Both the position numbers and the translations under genes were made by a program. A stretch of 64,000 nucleotides of DNA, taken from positions 229,796 to 293,795 of the forward strand of contig NZ_JAFBCZ010000004.1 of the NCBI RefSeq assembly GCF_016907925.1. Direction: 5' to 3'. The DNA is from Herpetosiphon giganteus (GTDB lineage: Bacteria; Chloroflexota; Chloroflexia; Chloroflexales; Herpetosiphonaceae). Under the pieces are notes generated by a model. The model was given only the letters and a program-made list of their open reading frames with translations. It made no database searches and was not told the DNA's origin. This document shows positions 15,904 through 25,289 of the stretch, piece by piece. The stretch's first letter is position 1. Every line of letters begins with the position of its first letter.

Positions 15904-17004
15904 ATGCCTATGAATGCTTGGTTGTTGCCAGTGCCCTTCGATAGCGAACGCGATGATTGGGGGGCTACGTTGTTGGCCGAATGGGGAGCAAGCGTCGTCA
16001 CGCCTGGCCAACATGCCTTGGTGATCGGCGCTGGCACTGGCCGCATTGGCTTAGCGCTTGCTCGGGCAGGCGCGCATGTGAGCTTTGCCGATGATTCGAT
16101 TGTGGCCTTGGCCGCTGCCCGCCAAAGCTTCGCCCAAGCCAAATTACCAGCCCAATTCTTTAGCACCACCGATTTAAAGCCCAGCAAACCATTCGATCTG
16201 GTGTTGATTAACATTTTGTGGTGGAGCGATAACCAGCGTGGTGCAGAACTGATTAATTTGGCGGCTCAACACACCAACGCTGGCGGAATTGTGGCCATCG
16301 GCGGCGGCAAGCAAGCTGGTTTAAGCGGAGCCACAACGCTTTTAGAAAGTATTGTTGGGCCAAGCGTCAAAACCTTGTATAAAAAAGGCCATCATGTGGT
16401 GATGGCGTTTCGTAGCCTGAATTGGCAAGCGCAACCAAGCCAAGCAAGCCAACACACCCTTACGCATGGCGACAATGAACTCACCATTGAAGCAACAGCA
16501 GGCGTGTTTGCCCAAGGCCAGCTTGATCCTGCCAGCGCCATGTTGCTCGATGCAGTCCACGTTCAGCCCAATCAACGGGTACTTGATCTTGGTTGTGGTG
16601 CAGGCATTTTGGGAATGTTTCTGCAACGGCGCGAAGCAACGCTTGATTTAACCTATATCGATAGTACCATGGTAGCAATCGAAGCAACCAAACGCAATCT
16701 ACAAACCAACCAATTAGCTGGCCGGGTGCTAGCCTCTGATGGCACGCAGGCAATCAGTGATGAGCAATTTGATTTGGTGGTGTCGAATCCACCGTTTCAC
16801 GTTGGGCGGGTGCAAAGCCCGCAATTGGCCGAAAATCTCTTGAAACAGGCCGCCCAAGTGCTTGCTCCAAACGGCCAATTGGTGATTGTAGCCAATCGTT
16901 TTTTACGCTATGAGCCATTGCTCGAAGCTGCTTTGGGCAACGTTCGTGAGCTAGCTGGCGATCAACGCTACAAAGTGTTGCTTGCTGAGCGCAAAATCGG
17001 CTAA
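15904..17004 (+). CDS. Class I methyltransferase with two methyltransferase-like domains (RsmC-like)
   Basis: A 366-residue protein with a duplicated Rossmann methyltransferase fold, as in the 16S rRNA guanine-N2 methyltransferases RsmC/RlmG. The N-terminal half has a weaker SAM motif (ALVIGAGTGRIGLAL). The C-terminal half has VLDLGCGAGILGMFL and the catalytic NPPFHVG motif (N-P-P-F/Y) typical of amino-group methylation of nucleic-acid bases. An rRNA guanine target is inferred from the motif. AAGGATGTT precedes the ATG. Which rRNA position is modified cannot be told. Confidence 0.82.
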   Translation: MPMNAWLLPVPFDSERDDWGATLLAEWGASVVTPGQHALVIGAGTGRIGLALARAGAHVSFADDSIVALAAARQSFAQAKLPAQFFSTTDLKPSKPFDLVLINILWWSDNQRGAELINLAAQHTNAGGIVAIGGGKQAGLSGATTLLESIVGPSVKTLYKKGHHVVMAFRSLNWQAQPSQASQHTLTHGDNELTIEATAGVFAQGQLDPASAMLLDAVHVQPNQRVLDLGCGAGILGMFLQRREATLDLTYIDSTMVAIEATKRNLQTNQLAGRVLASDGTQAISDEQFDLVVSNPPFHVGRVQSPQLAENLLKQAAQVLAPNGQLVIVANRFLRYEPLLEAALGNVRELAGDQRYKVLLAERKIG

Positions 17005-17075
17005 ATTACTTGCAACTCTGGCGCATGAGCCACGTAGTAGATGCTGTGAGTGCTACTACCTCACAGGAGGCTGTT

Positions 17076-17234
17076 ATGAGTAGAACATTAGGCGAGCTCG
17101 CTATTGCTATCGTTGTCCTCGTCTTATGCTACCGTTTAGGGCTTGAACTAGCTCCCATGATTATGGATTGGTGGCGTGGGTTACGCTCCGCTGGCCAAGA
17201 TGATATTGAAAGGAATGACCATGAGCAACGCTAG
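17076..17234 (+). CDS. Small single-pass membrane protein upstream of SPFH gene
   Basis: A 52-residue peptide with one hydrophobic helix (LAIAIVVLVLCYRLGLELAPMI) and a charged tail. The ATG at 17076 has CAGGAGGCTGTT before it, a strong ribosome-binding site, and the frame overlaps the start of the SPFH gene by 14 bases. That coupling suggests a partner subunit. No family is recognised. Upstream in-frame codons from 17010 are unlikely to be used. Confidence 0.7.
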   Translation: MSRTLGELAIAIVVLVLCYRLGLELAPMIMDWWRGLRSAGQDDIERNDHEQR

Positions 17235-18177
17235 CAAGCGCCCATCGGGCCGTCGCATTGGCACAATTGCCATTGCGATCGTTGTCGCCGTGATTGGTTT
17301 GGTGCTGTTAACAGCATCATGGAAGACGATTCCACCAGGCTATGTTGGGATTGCTTTCAACAAAGCCAATAATAATGTAACGACCACAATCGAACCAGGC
17401 TGGACGTTGATTAATCCGTTTACCACGGCGATCCAAGAATATCCATTCACGCTGCAAACCTATATTATGGTGCAAAGTGGCGATGAAGGTCGCACTGGTG
17501 GCGATGATTCAGTCAAAGTACAATCGAGCGAAGCCCAGCAACTGAACCTCGACATTGCAGTGCAATATCGGGTCAAGAAAGAAGAAGCTGCTGCGCTCTA
17601 CACCGATTGGGGCGGCCAAGATCTTGATGTGATTGAACTTCAAGTTGTGCGCCAACAAAGCCGTTCGATTTTGACCACGATTGCTGGTCTCTACACCTGG
17701 GAAAGCATCAGTGGCGACAAACGGGCTGAATTGGCTGATAAAGTCAAAGAACAGCTGATTGTTGAATTTGAACGTCGGCACTTGATTTTGGAAGATTTTG
17801 TGATTCGCGAAGTGCACTTGCCCGATAATTTGAAGCAAGCCTTGGAAAACAAAATCACCGCCCAACAAGCTGCTGAACGCCAAAAATATGAGCTTGAACA
17901 AGCTCAAATCAAGGCCGAGCAAGATAAAGTTGAGGCTCAAGGCCGCGCCGAAGCTCAACGCGCTACCGCCAAAGGCGATGCCGACTCGATTTTGATTCGC
18001 GCTGAAGCCCAAGCCGATGCCAACCGTCTGCTGGCTGAAAGCGTCACCGATGCCTTGATTCGCTATCAAATGGCCTTACGCTGGGATGGCAAGTTGCCAG
18101 TCTTTAGCGGCGAGGGCGCAACACCGTTGGTCGATGTCAGTGAATTGGTCAATCCAACCCAAACAATCACTCCCTAA
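17221..18177 (+). CDS. SPFH/Band 7 (prohibitin-like) membrane protein
   Basis: A 318-residue protein with an N-terminal membrane helix (residues about 14-35, IAIVVAVIGLVLLTA) followed by an SPFH/Band 7 domain (PPGYVGIAFNKANNNVTTTIEPGWTLINPF to about residue 200) and a long K/E/Q/A-rich helix, as in prohibitins that form ring oligomers on membranes. The ATG at 17221 follows AAAGGAATGACC and overlaps the small membrane protein gene. Its stop overlaps the convergent glycosyltransferase gene by four bases. A scaffold or protease-modulating role is inferred from the family. Confidence 0.88.
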   Translation: MSNASKRPSGRRIGTIAIAIVVAVIGLVLLTASWKTIPPGYVGIAFNKANNNVTTTIEPGWTLINPFTTAIQEYPFTLQTYIMVQSGDEGRTGGDDSVKVQSSEAQQLNLDIAVQYRVKKEEAAALYTDWGGQDLDVIELQVVRQQSRSILTTIAGLYTWESISGDKRAELADKVKEQLIVEFERRHLILEDFVIREVHLPDNLKQALENKITAQQAAERQKYELEQAQIKAEQDKVEAQGRAEAQRATAKGDADSILIRAEAQADANRLLAESVTDALIRYQMALRWDGKLPVFSGEGATPLVDVSELVNPTQTITP

Positions 18178-19316
18178 CTAGCATCACTTGAATTCAATGG
18201 CGTTGAAGGAATTCTTTCAACGCCATTCGTTTGTCGATAACGGCTCAGCACAATCATCGGCACAATAATCAAGCAGATACAAACGAAGAGTTGCGAATCT
18301 AAAACCGACATCCGATCAATCAATAAGACTTGAATTGGGGTAATACACCACGTAAGCAAACTTAAGCCTAAACACCACGGTGATGCTGCCCAACTCAGCA
18401 AGAGCGAGCTATTAGAATAAATCCATGTGTAGGGTACGAGCGCTAATTGACTGACCGTTAGGCAAGCAAGATAATCGCGTTGTCGCCAAAAAATAAATAC
18501 AAACAAGAGCAACCACCACGGCGTAAAGCGTTCCTCAAATGATTGATTATAGACCTGCAACGCCTGCAACCATTCCAAGGGCCAGTTCCAATCGACAATG
18601 GTTGGCAATCCCCAAATCAGGCCATAACTTATTAATAGAGGCCACCACTGCCGCTGATAGAGCAAATAGCCCAAAATAGCCAAGCCTGTTACCAAGCCAT
18701 GAGAGGGTTTTAGTAGCATCAATGCAGATGCAAAAGCCAGGATCAGCGCTCGGCGACGATGCGTTTGCGGCAAGTTCCAAGCACCTAAGGCAATAATTTG
18801 CATTAATACAATAAAGATTGTGAATTGCTCCATCCGTAACCCATCGAGCACCGGAAAGCTCAGCATAATCCATGGTGGGAGTTTTGCCCAACGTAAGGCC
18901 ACCAAACAGCTGGCAAATAAGCCAATAACCCAAATAATCGAGTGCATTCGCGGTGTTAAGAAACTTAAAGGAATAAACAACCAATTAGCCGGCAACGGAT
19001 AGCCATTGCCTGCTTGATGCATGCCGCCCGCAAACGGCGTTTCAAACACACCTTGCTTGGTGTAGTAGCCAAATGTCGTGGGATCTACCGCAGGATCGAG
19101 GTTGTAGGCATTGCCATTAGCAAGCCATGCTTTTGCGCCAAAGTATAGAGGGTAAGTATCAAAGAGTGGATACGATTTTTCAAGCCGATACCATGCAAAT
19201 AGGCTCGTTGCCCCAATAAAAAAAATAAGCCATAACCACCATGGGCTAGGCTGGGTAAGTCGCCGCACAAGCATGCTCAATCCGGTTGGGCGAGGCTGAT
19301 CAGCAGAGTCTAACAT
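18174..19316 (-). CDS. Multi-pass membrane glycosyltransferase (GT87/DUF2029-like)
   Basis: A 380-residue polytopic membrane protein with about ten hydrophobic segments. The first extracytoplasmic loop carries 'FDTYPLYFGAKAWLANGNAYNLD' (an aspartate in a 'D-x-Y-x-Y-x-x-A' context), typical of polyprenyl-phosphate-mannose-dependent GT-C enzymes of the GT87/DUF2029 type. 'GNGYPLPANWLFIPLSFL' follows. The start follows GAGGATTGT. The last codons run through a 12-bp perfect hairpin (18196-18227) and overlap the SPFH stop, so the tail may be a recent extension. The donor and acceptor are unknown. Confidence 0.75.
   Translation of the reverse strand: MLDSADQPRPTGLSMLVRRLTQPSPWWLWLIFFIGATSLFAWYRLEKSYPLFDTYPLYFGAKAWLANGNAYNLDPAVDPTTFGYYTKQGVFETPFAGGMHQAGNGYPLPANWLFIPLSFLTPRMHSIIWVIGLFASCLVALRWAKLPPWIMLSFPVLDGLRMEQFTIFIVLMQIIALGAWNLPQTHRRRALILAFASALMLLKPSHGLVTGLAILGYLLYQRQWWPLLISYGLIWGLPTIVDWNWPLEWLQALQVYNQSFEERFTPWWLLLFVFIFWRQRDYLACLTVSQLALVPYTWIYSNSSLLLSWAASPWCLGLSLLTWCITPIQVLLIDRMSVLDSQLFVCICLIIVPMIVLSRYRQTNGVERIPSTPLNSSDAS
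18196..18227 (+). terminator. Hairpin after SPFH gene, inside the convergent gene's tail
   Basis: AATGGCGTTGAA (18196-18207) pairs perfectly with 18216-18227 over an eight-base loop. It lies 19 bases past the SPFH stop, where a terminator is expected, but has no T run on the plus strand. On the minus strand it encodes the last residues of the glycosyltransferase. Confidence 0.5.
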
Positions 19317-19352
19317 ACAATCCTCAAGCTAAAAGGCATGTATTACTGGCAC

Positions 19353-19393
19353 AAAAAAGCGAGCACGCATAACTAAGATTATGCGCGCTCGCT
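19353..19393 (-). terminator. Intrinsic terminator of the molybdopterin oxidoreductase gene
   Basis: Fifteen-base arms (19358-19372 and 19379-19393) with one mismatch, followed on the minus strand by a six-T run (19358-19353), eight bases after the stop codon. Confidence 0.85.
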
Positions 19394-19400
19394 CAGAAAC

Positions 19401-20006
19401 CTAATCGGCGTGCCGTTCTTCTTGCCATGGGTCAGCGTTGTTATGGTAGCCGTAGCGTTCCCAAAAGCCTAAGCGATCGGCGCTCATAAATTCGATGCCG
19501 CGCAGCCATTTGGCGCTCTTCCAAAAGTATTTTTTGGGCACAAACAAGCGCAATGGGAAGCCATGGTCGGGCGCTAGCTCCTCGCCTTCGTACAAATAGG
19601 CCAGCAACACATCGTCATCGTACATAATTTCCAAGGGCATATTGGCGGTATAGCCGCCCTCAGAGTGGGCCAGCACATATTTGGCGCTTGGCTTGAGCGC
19701 AGGAATATGCTGGATAAAGTCACGGAAGCGCACGCCTGTCCAAGTGGTAGCTAATTTGCTCCAGCGGGTCACGCAGTGAATATCGATATTTTCGATTGTG
19801 ACAGTTGGCAAAGCACGAAATTCGCTATATGAAAAGGTTTTTGGGGCTTCAAGCTCGCCAAAAACCCGTAAATCCCAGCTTTGTTCAAGCTCTTTATAAA
19901 CCGGAGTCTCGCCGTAGTGCAAGACTGGAAATTTTTGGGTTACGTACTGGCCTGGTGGCACGCGTTCTTCCATTCCTTCGGGGATGTCGTACTTATTCGA
20001 GAACAT
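19401..20006 (-). CDS. Sulfite oxidase-like molybdopterin oxidoreductase
   Basis: A 201-residue protein of the sulfite oxidase/YedY-type molybdopterin fold without a heme or dimerisation domain. The molybdenum-ligating cysteine is in [10 protein letters not shown]. '[33 protein letters not shown]' and '[27 protein letters not shown]' match the conserved core. No twin-arginine signal is present, so it appears cytoplasmic. The start has GGAGCTAGCCA before it. The physiological substrate is unknown. Confidence 0.87.
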   Translation of the reverse strand: MFSNKYDIPEGMEERVPPGQYVTQKFPVLHYGETPVYKELEQSWDLRVFGELEAPKTFSYSEFRALPTVTIENIDIHCVTRWSKLATTWTGVRFRDFIQHIPALKPSAKYVLAHSEGGYTANMPLEIMYDDDVLLAYLYEGEELAPDHGFPLRLFVPKKYFWKSAKWLRGIEFMSADRLGFWERYGYHNNADPWQEERHAD

Positions 20007-20106
20007 TGGCTAGCTCCTTCTTGCACAATACTGCTATTGTAGCACTGCTTATGCCAGCAACCAAGCCAAAGCTAGCCATTTTTAATCCGATCTGATTCGC
20101 CACCCT

Positions 20107-20153
20107 TCCGTCCCGCCACCGGCGGGAAACGCAGGGGGTTTTCAGCCCCCTGC
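20107..20153. repeat. GC-rich extragenic hairpins
   Basis: Two small palindromes lie next to each other: CCCGCC..GGCGGG (20112-20126) and GCAGGGGG/CCCCCTGC (20131-20138 and 20146-20153). The rest of the 323-base gap between the oxidoreductase and the histidine kinase holds a short minus-strand open frame (20166 to about 20310, ending EEVEEAEYSTA) that may be a gene remnant. Confidence 0.45.
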
Positions 20154-20329
20154 ACCCCCAAATATTTATGCGGTGGAATATTCTGCTTCTTCAACCTCCT
20201 CAACTACAAATTCTTCATGATTTCCATATTTTTGTTCATTCTGCCAATGCTTATAGCCGAAAATCGCTTCACAAGCTTTGTCAAAAAGCCTAAGATTTGG
20301 TAAGATAGGCCAGTCACATGTGAGGCGTG

Positions 20330-23300
20330 ATGTGTATGCAACCCCAAGAACAGGCATTTGAAGATTCACCTGCACGCTTAATGATTGAGTGGCTTCCCCG
20401 TTTGGCTACTGCCACCACTATCAATGGGTTGCACACGACGTTAAGCGCCGCCCTCAAGCAATTTCGCCACAATCCGCACTATCATCTGGTTTGGCTTGAT
20501 TTAGCCGAAACGCAGCCTGAAATTCCCTTGGATTTAATGCTTTCAAGCAGCCAACAAGAGCAGCTTGAGCAAGGCATTATTCTGACGATCACAACCGCCG
20601 ATAAACTGCGCTGGACGATGCTGCCCCTCTTGCACATTACCTTGCGCGGTTGGCTGGCCTTGCCCGAAGCTCAACCAAGCGATCAACAGCTGTTGGCGTT
20701 GGCGTTCCAAGCGGCTGCCAGCATGTGCACCATCACCAATAATCAACAATTGGTCGCCGAACTGCGCGAATTGACCCAGTTTAACTTGATTAGCCAACGT
20801 TTGAATAGCTCGCTTGAACTTGGGCCGTTGATCGAGGCGGTCAATCGCGGTATTCAACAGATGTTTGGGCCGCAAAATCTGTTTGTGACCTTGTATGATA
20901 CCGATTCGCAGTTGTTTCAAGTGGCGGCGCATTTCTACGCCGATGGCCACAGCACTACCCCAAATTCGCAATGGACGGTGGCGCATGGCTTAACTGGGGT
21001 GATTATTCGGCGCAACGAGCCAATTATCACCGATCGCTATCTCGAAACCTGTGCTCAATATCACGTTACGCCATTGTTTATTGATGATGATACGCCGCCG
21101 CTGTTTTGGGCTGGCGTGCCATTGCGTTTTGGCGAGCGGGTTTTGGGCACGTTGGTGATTTATACCCGCGAACCAGAGGTGCGCTACAACGCCGATACCT
21201 TGCGCAAATTGGAGATGTTGGCACATCGCGCTGCCGATAATTTTGAGCAAGCCCGTCTCTACGAACGCACAACCCGCCAAGCCCGCCAACTTGAATTGTT
21301 GAATGAGCTTGGCCGCACCATCACCTCAACCCTCGATTTTGAGGCTGTGCCATCGTTGATTATGGGTCGGGTGCAGGAGCTGCTGAATGTTGAAGAAGGC
21401 TCGTTGCTGTTGCTCGATGAAGCCACCAACGAACTGGTGTTTCGCTATAGCTTGAGTCCAGTTGGCCAGCAATTGCTTGGCAATCGCATTCCTTCAAATG
21501 TTGGCATCGCAGGCCTCGTATTGCGCACTGGCGAATCGTTAATTGCCAATCGTGCAGGCGATCATCCGGCGTTTTACACGGGCATTGATATGTTGGTGGG
21601 CCACGAAACCCGCGATTTGCTGTGTGTGCCCTTGTTGGGGGCTGGCGGAGTCAAGGGCGTGATTGAAATTCTCAATCATCGCAGTGGCTTGCCATTTACC
21701 GCCGCCGACCGCGCCTTGCTCGAAGCCGTGGCCGACCAAGCAGTCATCGCGATTGAAAACGCTAATCTCTACACCCAAACCGATCAAGCTTTGACCCGCC
21801 GCATAAGTGAGCTTGACCAGCGCAACAAGCAATTTCAAGAGATTGTGCAAATTGGCAATGCGCTCAAGGCGGCATCGAATCTTGGCGCAGTCTTGCCAGA
21901 TTTGGCTGAAGCGGTGCAAAGCGCAACTGGCTTTAATCAAGTGACGATTAGCTTGGTACAAATCACGCCTGGCCACAAAGCAATTATCAAACGCGTTGCC
22001 AGCGCAGGCATTGATAGCCAAATTTTCGCCGCCCAAGCCAGCATTACGATTGAGCCTGCGCGGGTTGAAGCCTTGCTCAAACCACAATATCGCCGCGGCG
22101 AATCGACCTATTACATCGATCATCGGCGCAATGGCGATGCTCGTTTGTGGCCCGACCCGCCAAATGCGGTCGAAGTGCCCGAGTTGCGCACTGGTATGTG
22201 GCATCCCAACGATAGCTTGTTTGCGGTGTTACGCAGCACCAATGGCGATCTCTTGGGCTTGTTGACGGTCTTTGCACCCAAAAATGGGCTGCAACCAACC
22301 ACCGATCAAATTCAGATGCTGGAGATTTTCGCTACTCAATTGGCGGTTGCGCTCGAAAACAATCGGCTTTATGACCGCCAGCGCCAAACAGTCGAAGGCC
22401 TGACCGCCTTGAGCGCACTAGGCATGGCGATTAACAGCACCTTCAGCGATGCCCAAGCAATTTGGCAATTTACGGTTGGCGGGATGGTCGATTGGACGGG
22501 AGCGCTTGGCGCTGGCGTGTTGCTCAGCGATCCCAACGATCCTACAACCTTGCAACCAATTGTTGGCTTGGGGATTGAGCACACACCTGATGAGGCGATT
22601 ATTCAATTTGCCCATAAAGTGCTCGAACGCGACAAGCCCTTGTTGCTTGGCGATAGCGCGCAATTGCCCAGCGTGCTGCGCGAGTTGGGCGGCCAAGCCT
22701 TGGTGATGTTGCCCTTGCTGGCGACGCACCAAACCTTGGGCGTGATTTACTTGTGGTATCCCGAAACTTTGCCCAACCGCGAAGCCCAAGATTTGCTTTC
22801 GCTGTTTGTTGGCCAAGCAGCTGTGGCGGTCGAAACCCGCCGTTTGGCCGAAGAAGTCAGCAATGGCCGCGACCGTTTGGCCTCGATTTTGGCCTCGACT
22901 GAAGAAGGCATTATTTTGCTTAGCTCCGAGCTGCGGGTCGTCGAAGTTAATGCTGCTGCTCAAACCATGATCGGCAGCAGCGAAGTCGCCGAATTGCTGG
23001 GCGAGCCAGTCGATTTGCTGCTGACGCATTGGTGCGCGCAATGGAACAAATCTGAAGAAGCCTGGAGCGAATTGACCTTGGCGATTTACAAGGTCAGCCG
23101 CGGGCGCTTGGCTGAAGGTCGCGGCCAATTGGAATTGGGCGGCTTGCGCAGCCAATGGCTCGAATGGACGACCCTGCCGGTGCAAAGCGCTGCCAATCAA
23201 AGCCCGCACCCCATTATTATTGTGCTGCGCGATATTACGACCGAGATCGAGGCCGAAAACCTGCGCCACGACCTGACCTATATGATGATTCACGACTTGC

Positions 23301-23965
23301 GCGGGCCACTAAGTTCGGTTATGACCTCGCTGGATATGCTGGCCAAAAAGATGGTTGGCGACCTCAGCGAAGGCCAAGATAAGATTGTCAAAATTGCGCT
23401 CCGTAGCAGTGCGCGCCTGCTGGATATGGTCAATTTGCTGATGGATATTAGCAAGTTGGAAGCAGGCCAAATGCCAATTACGCCAATCACGGTGGCGGTC
23501 GATGATGTGATTCGTTCTGTCATGCAAAATTATGAGCCATTGCTCAACGAGCGCAAAGTGCATGTGGCGCTGAATATTGCCGAAAACACCCCCAAAGCAT
23601 CGGTTGATGTACAGACATTGGAGCGGGTTGTGCAAAACCTGCTGGATAATGCAATTAAGTTCAGCCCAGCTTCATCAACTATCACAATTGATGTACATAA
23701 AGCCCAAGCAGGCCAATTGCCCAACGATCACCCCAATGGCCAATGGATTTTGCTGGGCGTGCGCGACGCTGGGCCTGGCATTCCAGCCCAATACCGCGAA
23801 CGGGTTTTTGAAAAATTTGCCCAAGTTAAGCAAACTGGCATCAAAGGCACGGGGCTGGGCTTGACCTACTGCCGTTTGGCAGTCGAAACCCATGGTGGGC
23901 GAATTTGGGTCGCGAATGATGATGGCCCAGGCGCACTCTTCCTGCTAACCATTCCAATTGCGTGA
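20330..23965 (+). CDS. Multi-GAF sensor histidine kinase
   Basis: A 1211-residue soluble kinase with no membrane helix. Four GAF-like domains can be traced near residues 165-315, 325-480, 500-685 and 690-835, each beginning with an 'L-x-x-L-x-x-T-x-L-D' helix. A PAS-like segment (RLASILASTEEGIILL) follows near 850. The HisKA box MIHDLRGPLSS has the phosphoacceptor histidine near 988, and the HATPase domain has NLLDNAIKFSP, DAGPGIP and GTGLGLTYC. It lacks a receiver domain, and no partner regulator is adjacent. ATG codons at 20330 and 20336 both follow TGAGG. The stop codon is the first part of a long inverted repeat. Confidence 0.9.
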   Translation: MCMQPQEQAFEDSPARLMIEWLPRLATATTINGLHTTLSAALKQFRHNPHYHLVWLDLAETQPEIPLDLMLSSSQQEQLEQGIILTITTADKLRWTMLPLLHITLRGWLALPEAQPSDQQLLALAFQAAASMCTITNNQQLVAELRELTQFNLISQRLNSSLELGPLIEAVNRGIQQMFGPQNLFVTLYDTDSQLFQVAAHFYADGHSTTPNSQWTVAHGLTGVIIRRNEPIITDRYLETCAQYHVTPLFIDDDTPPLFWAGVPLRFGERVLGTLVIYTREPEVRYNADTLRKLEMLAHRAADNFEQARLYERTTRQARQLELLNELGRTITSTLDFEAVPSLIMGRVQELLNVEEGSLLLLDEATNELVFRYSLSPVGQQLLGNRIPSNVGIAGLVLRTGESLIANRAGDHPAFYTGIDMLVGHETRDLLCVPLLGAGGVKGVIEILNHRSGLPFTAADRALLEAVADQAVIAIENANLYTQTDQALTRRISELDQRNKQFQEIVQIGNALKAASNLGAVLPDLAEAVQSATGFNQVTISLVQITPGHKAIIKRVASAGIDSQIFAAQASITIEPARVEALLKPQYRRGESTYYIDHRRNGDARLWPDPPNAVEVPELRTGMWHPNDSLFAVLRSTNGDLLGLLTVFAPKNGLQPTTDQIQMLEIFATQLAVALENNRLYDRQRQTVEGLTALSALGMAINSTFSDAQAIWQFTVGGMVDWTGALGAGVLLSDPNDPTTLQPIVGLGIEHTPDEAIIQFAHKVLERDKPLLLGDSAQLPSVLRELGGQALVMLPLLATHQTLGVIYLWYPETLPNREAQDLLSLFVGQAAVAVETRRLAEEVSNGRDRLASILASTEEGIILLSSELRVVEVNAAAQTMIGSSEVAELLGEPVDLLLTHWCAQWNKSEEAWSELTLAIYKVSRGRLAEGRGQLELGGLRSQWLEWTTLPVQSAANQSPHPIIIVLRDITTEIEAENLRHDLTYMMIHDLRGPLSSVMTSLDMLAKKMVGDLSEGQDKIVKIALRSSARLLDMVNLLMDISKLEAGQMPITPITVAVDDVIRSVMQNYEPLLNERKVHVALNIAENTPKASVDVQTLERVVQNLLDNAIKFSPASSTITIDVHKAQAGQLPNDHPNGQWILLGVRDAGPGIPAQYRERVFEKFAQVKQTGIKGTGLGLTYCRLAVETHGGRIWVANDDGPGALFLLTIPIA

Positions 23966-24172
23966 GTTTCCCTCACCCCCCAACCTCCTCTCCTTCAAGG
24001 GTAGGTTTTGCGCGATTGGTCGGCGGTGGAGCGTTCCCTCACCCTCCAACCCCCGCTCCCACTGAACGCGGGCGAGGGGGAGCCGACCATTTTTCGCCAA
24101 GGAATTGAGGGAGAACCAAAGTGTGAAAGCCCGCCGCGTGGGCGAGGGGTTGGGGTGAGGGAAACTCACGCA
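23959..24172. repeat. Long imperfect inverted repeat of the CCCTCACCCC family
   Basis: Outer arms TGCGTGAGTTTCCCTCACCC begin at 23959 and end at 24172 in inverted orientation. Inside are CACTGAACGCGGGCGAGGGG and a segment GCGATTGGTCGGCGGTGGAG that recurs inverted at about 49025-49060. The last two codons of the kinase gene lie within the left arm. Relatives occur at 27054, 30396, 48859 and 51437. No gene lies in this 314-base gap. Confidence 0.7.
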
Positions 24173-24215
24173 GTGGTTAACTTGATGAACCAGTATCTTT
24201 AGTCCATATTTACTA

Positions 24216-24249
24216 AAACAGAAAACCCCGCTCGTAGCTACGAGCGGGG
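24216..24249 (-). terminator. Intrinsic terminator of secDF
   Basis: CCCCGCTCGTAG/CTACGAGCGGGG is a perfect 12-bp palindrome (24226-24249) followed on the minus strand by TTTTCTGTTTTAG. It lies 30 bases after the secF stop. Confidence 0.88.
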
Positions 24250-24279
24250 CATTTTTGGATCTGCGATGGGCAGGATCAA

Positions 24280-25245
24280 TTAGGCAGCGGCTGGTTTGGC
24301 TTTATCTTTGCCACGACCAAACCAGTTGCGCCATTCGCGATTTTCCCACACCACCAACAATTGGGCAGCGTTGAAGATCGATGAATAGGTACCGCTGATC
24401 AAGCCAAGCAACAGAATCAAGACAAACGAGCGAATGCTTTCGCCACCAAACAGCAACAAGGCTGTCAAGGTAAAGAACGAGGTAAATTGGGTGTTGATCG
24501 AACGAGTCAAGGTTTGGACGATCGAGCGATTGACCACCCGTTCGTAATCGTCGCTTGAGCGGCGCAAGTTTTCGCGCACGCGGTCGAACACCACAATTGT
24601 ATCGTGAACCGAGAAGCTAATCACGGTCAAAACGGCGGTCATAAACAGCGCATCAACTTCGAGGCCAATTAACCAGCCCAAAATTGAAGCCATGCCGATC
24701 ACGACCAACACGTCGTGCAACATTGCGATGATGGCACAAACGCCGTAGCGAATTGGGTTGGGTGTGCCACGGAAGGCGGCCCACAAGTAGCCCATAATCG
24801 CCAACGAAGCAATAAAGAGTGCCACAATCGCGTTGCGAATCGAACGCCCACGCACCGTTTCACCAACGGTTTGCAAGGTTTCGATGCGGGTATCAGCGCC
24901 AAACTTGCTGATCAAGCCAGTTTCAACTGCTTTACGTTCAGCTGAATCGCTCTGCACCAACTTCGAACGCACAAAGGCAATCACAAATTGTTGATTGTTG
25001 GTTGTGCCTTGTGACAACTGGGTGCGCGCACCCTCGATACCGCTCGCGGTGAAAACGTCATTAATCTCGTTTTCCAAGCCATCACGGGTTTGGCTAATGC
25101 TTGGAATATGAATTTCCCAGCGCGCGCCGCCAGAGAAGTCAACCCCAAGGTTCATGCCAAATACCAGAATGCTAATCAAGCCTGGAATAATGGTCAGGAT
25201 CGAAATCGCAAACCACAAATAGCGCCGACGCACTAAATCTAACAT
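24280..25245 (-). CDS. secF: Protein translocase subunit SecF
   Basis: SecF works with SecD to use proton motive force in late protein export through SecYEG. The 321-residue protein has the N-terminal helix, then FGMNLGVDFSGGARWEI (the conserved G-x-D-F-x-G-G). A periplasmic domain follows, then the five-helix core with 'DALFMTAVLTVISFSVHDTIVVFDRVREN', which includes the D-T-x-V-x-F-D-R-x-R-E motif. The ATG at 25245 follows AAAGGATTGGGCT. It starts 44 bases after secD on the same strand. Confidence 0.95.
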   Translation of the reverse strand: MLDLVRRRYLWFAISILTIIPGLISILVFGMNLGVDFSGGARWEIHIPSISQTRDGLENEINDVFTASGIEGARTQLSQGTTNNQQFVIAFVRSKLVQSDSAERKAVETGLISKFGADTRIETLQTVGETVRGRSIRNAIVALFIASLAIMGYLWAAFRGTPNPIRYGVCAIIAMLHDVLVVIGMASILGWLIGLEVDALFMTAVLTVISFSVHDTIVVFDRVRENLRRSSDDYERVVNRSIVQTLTRSINTQFTSFFTLTALLLFGGESIRSFVLILLLGLISGTYSSIFNAAQLLVVWENREWRNWFGRGKDKAKPAAA

Positions 25246-25289
25246 AGCCCAATCCTTTATCGATGATATATATAGCTGAAAATCAGCTA

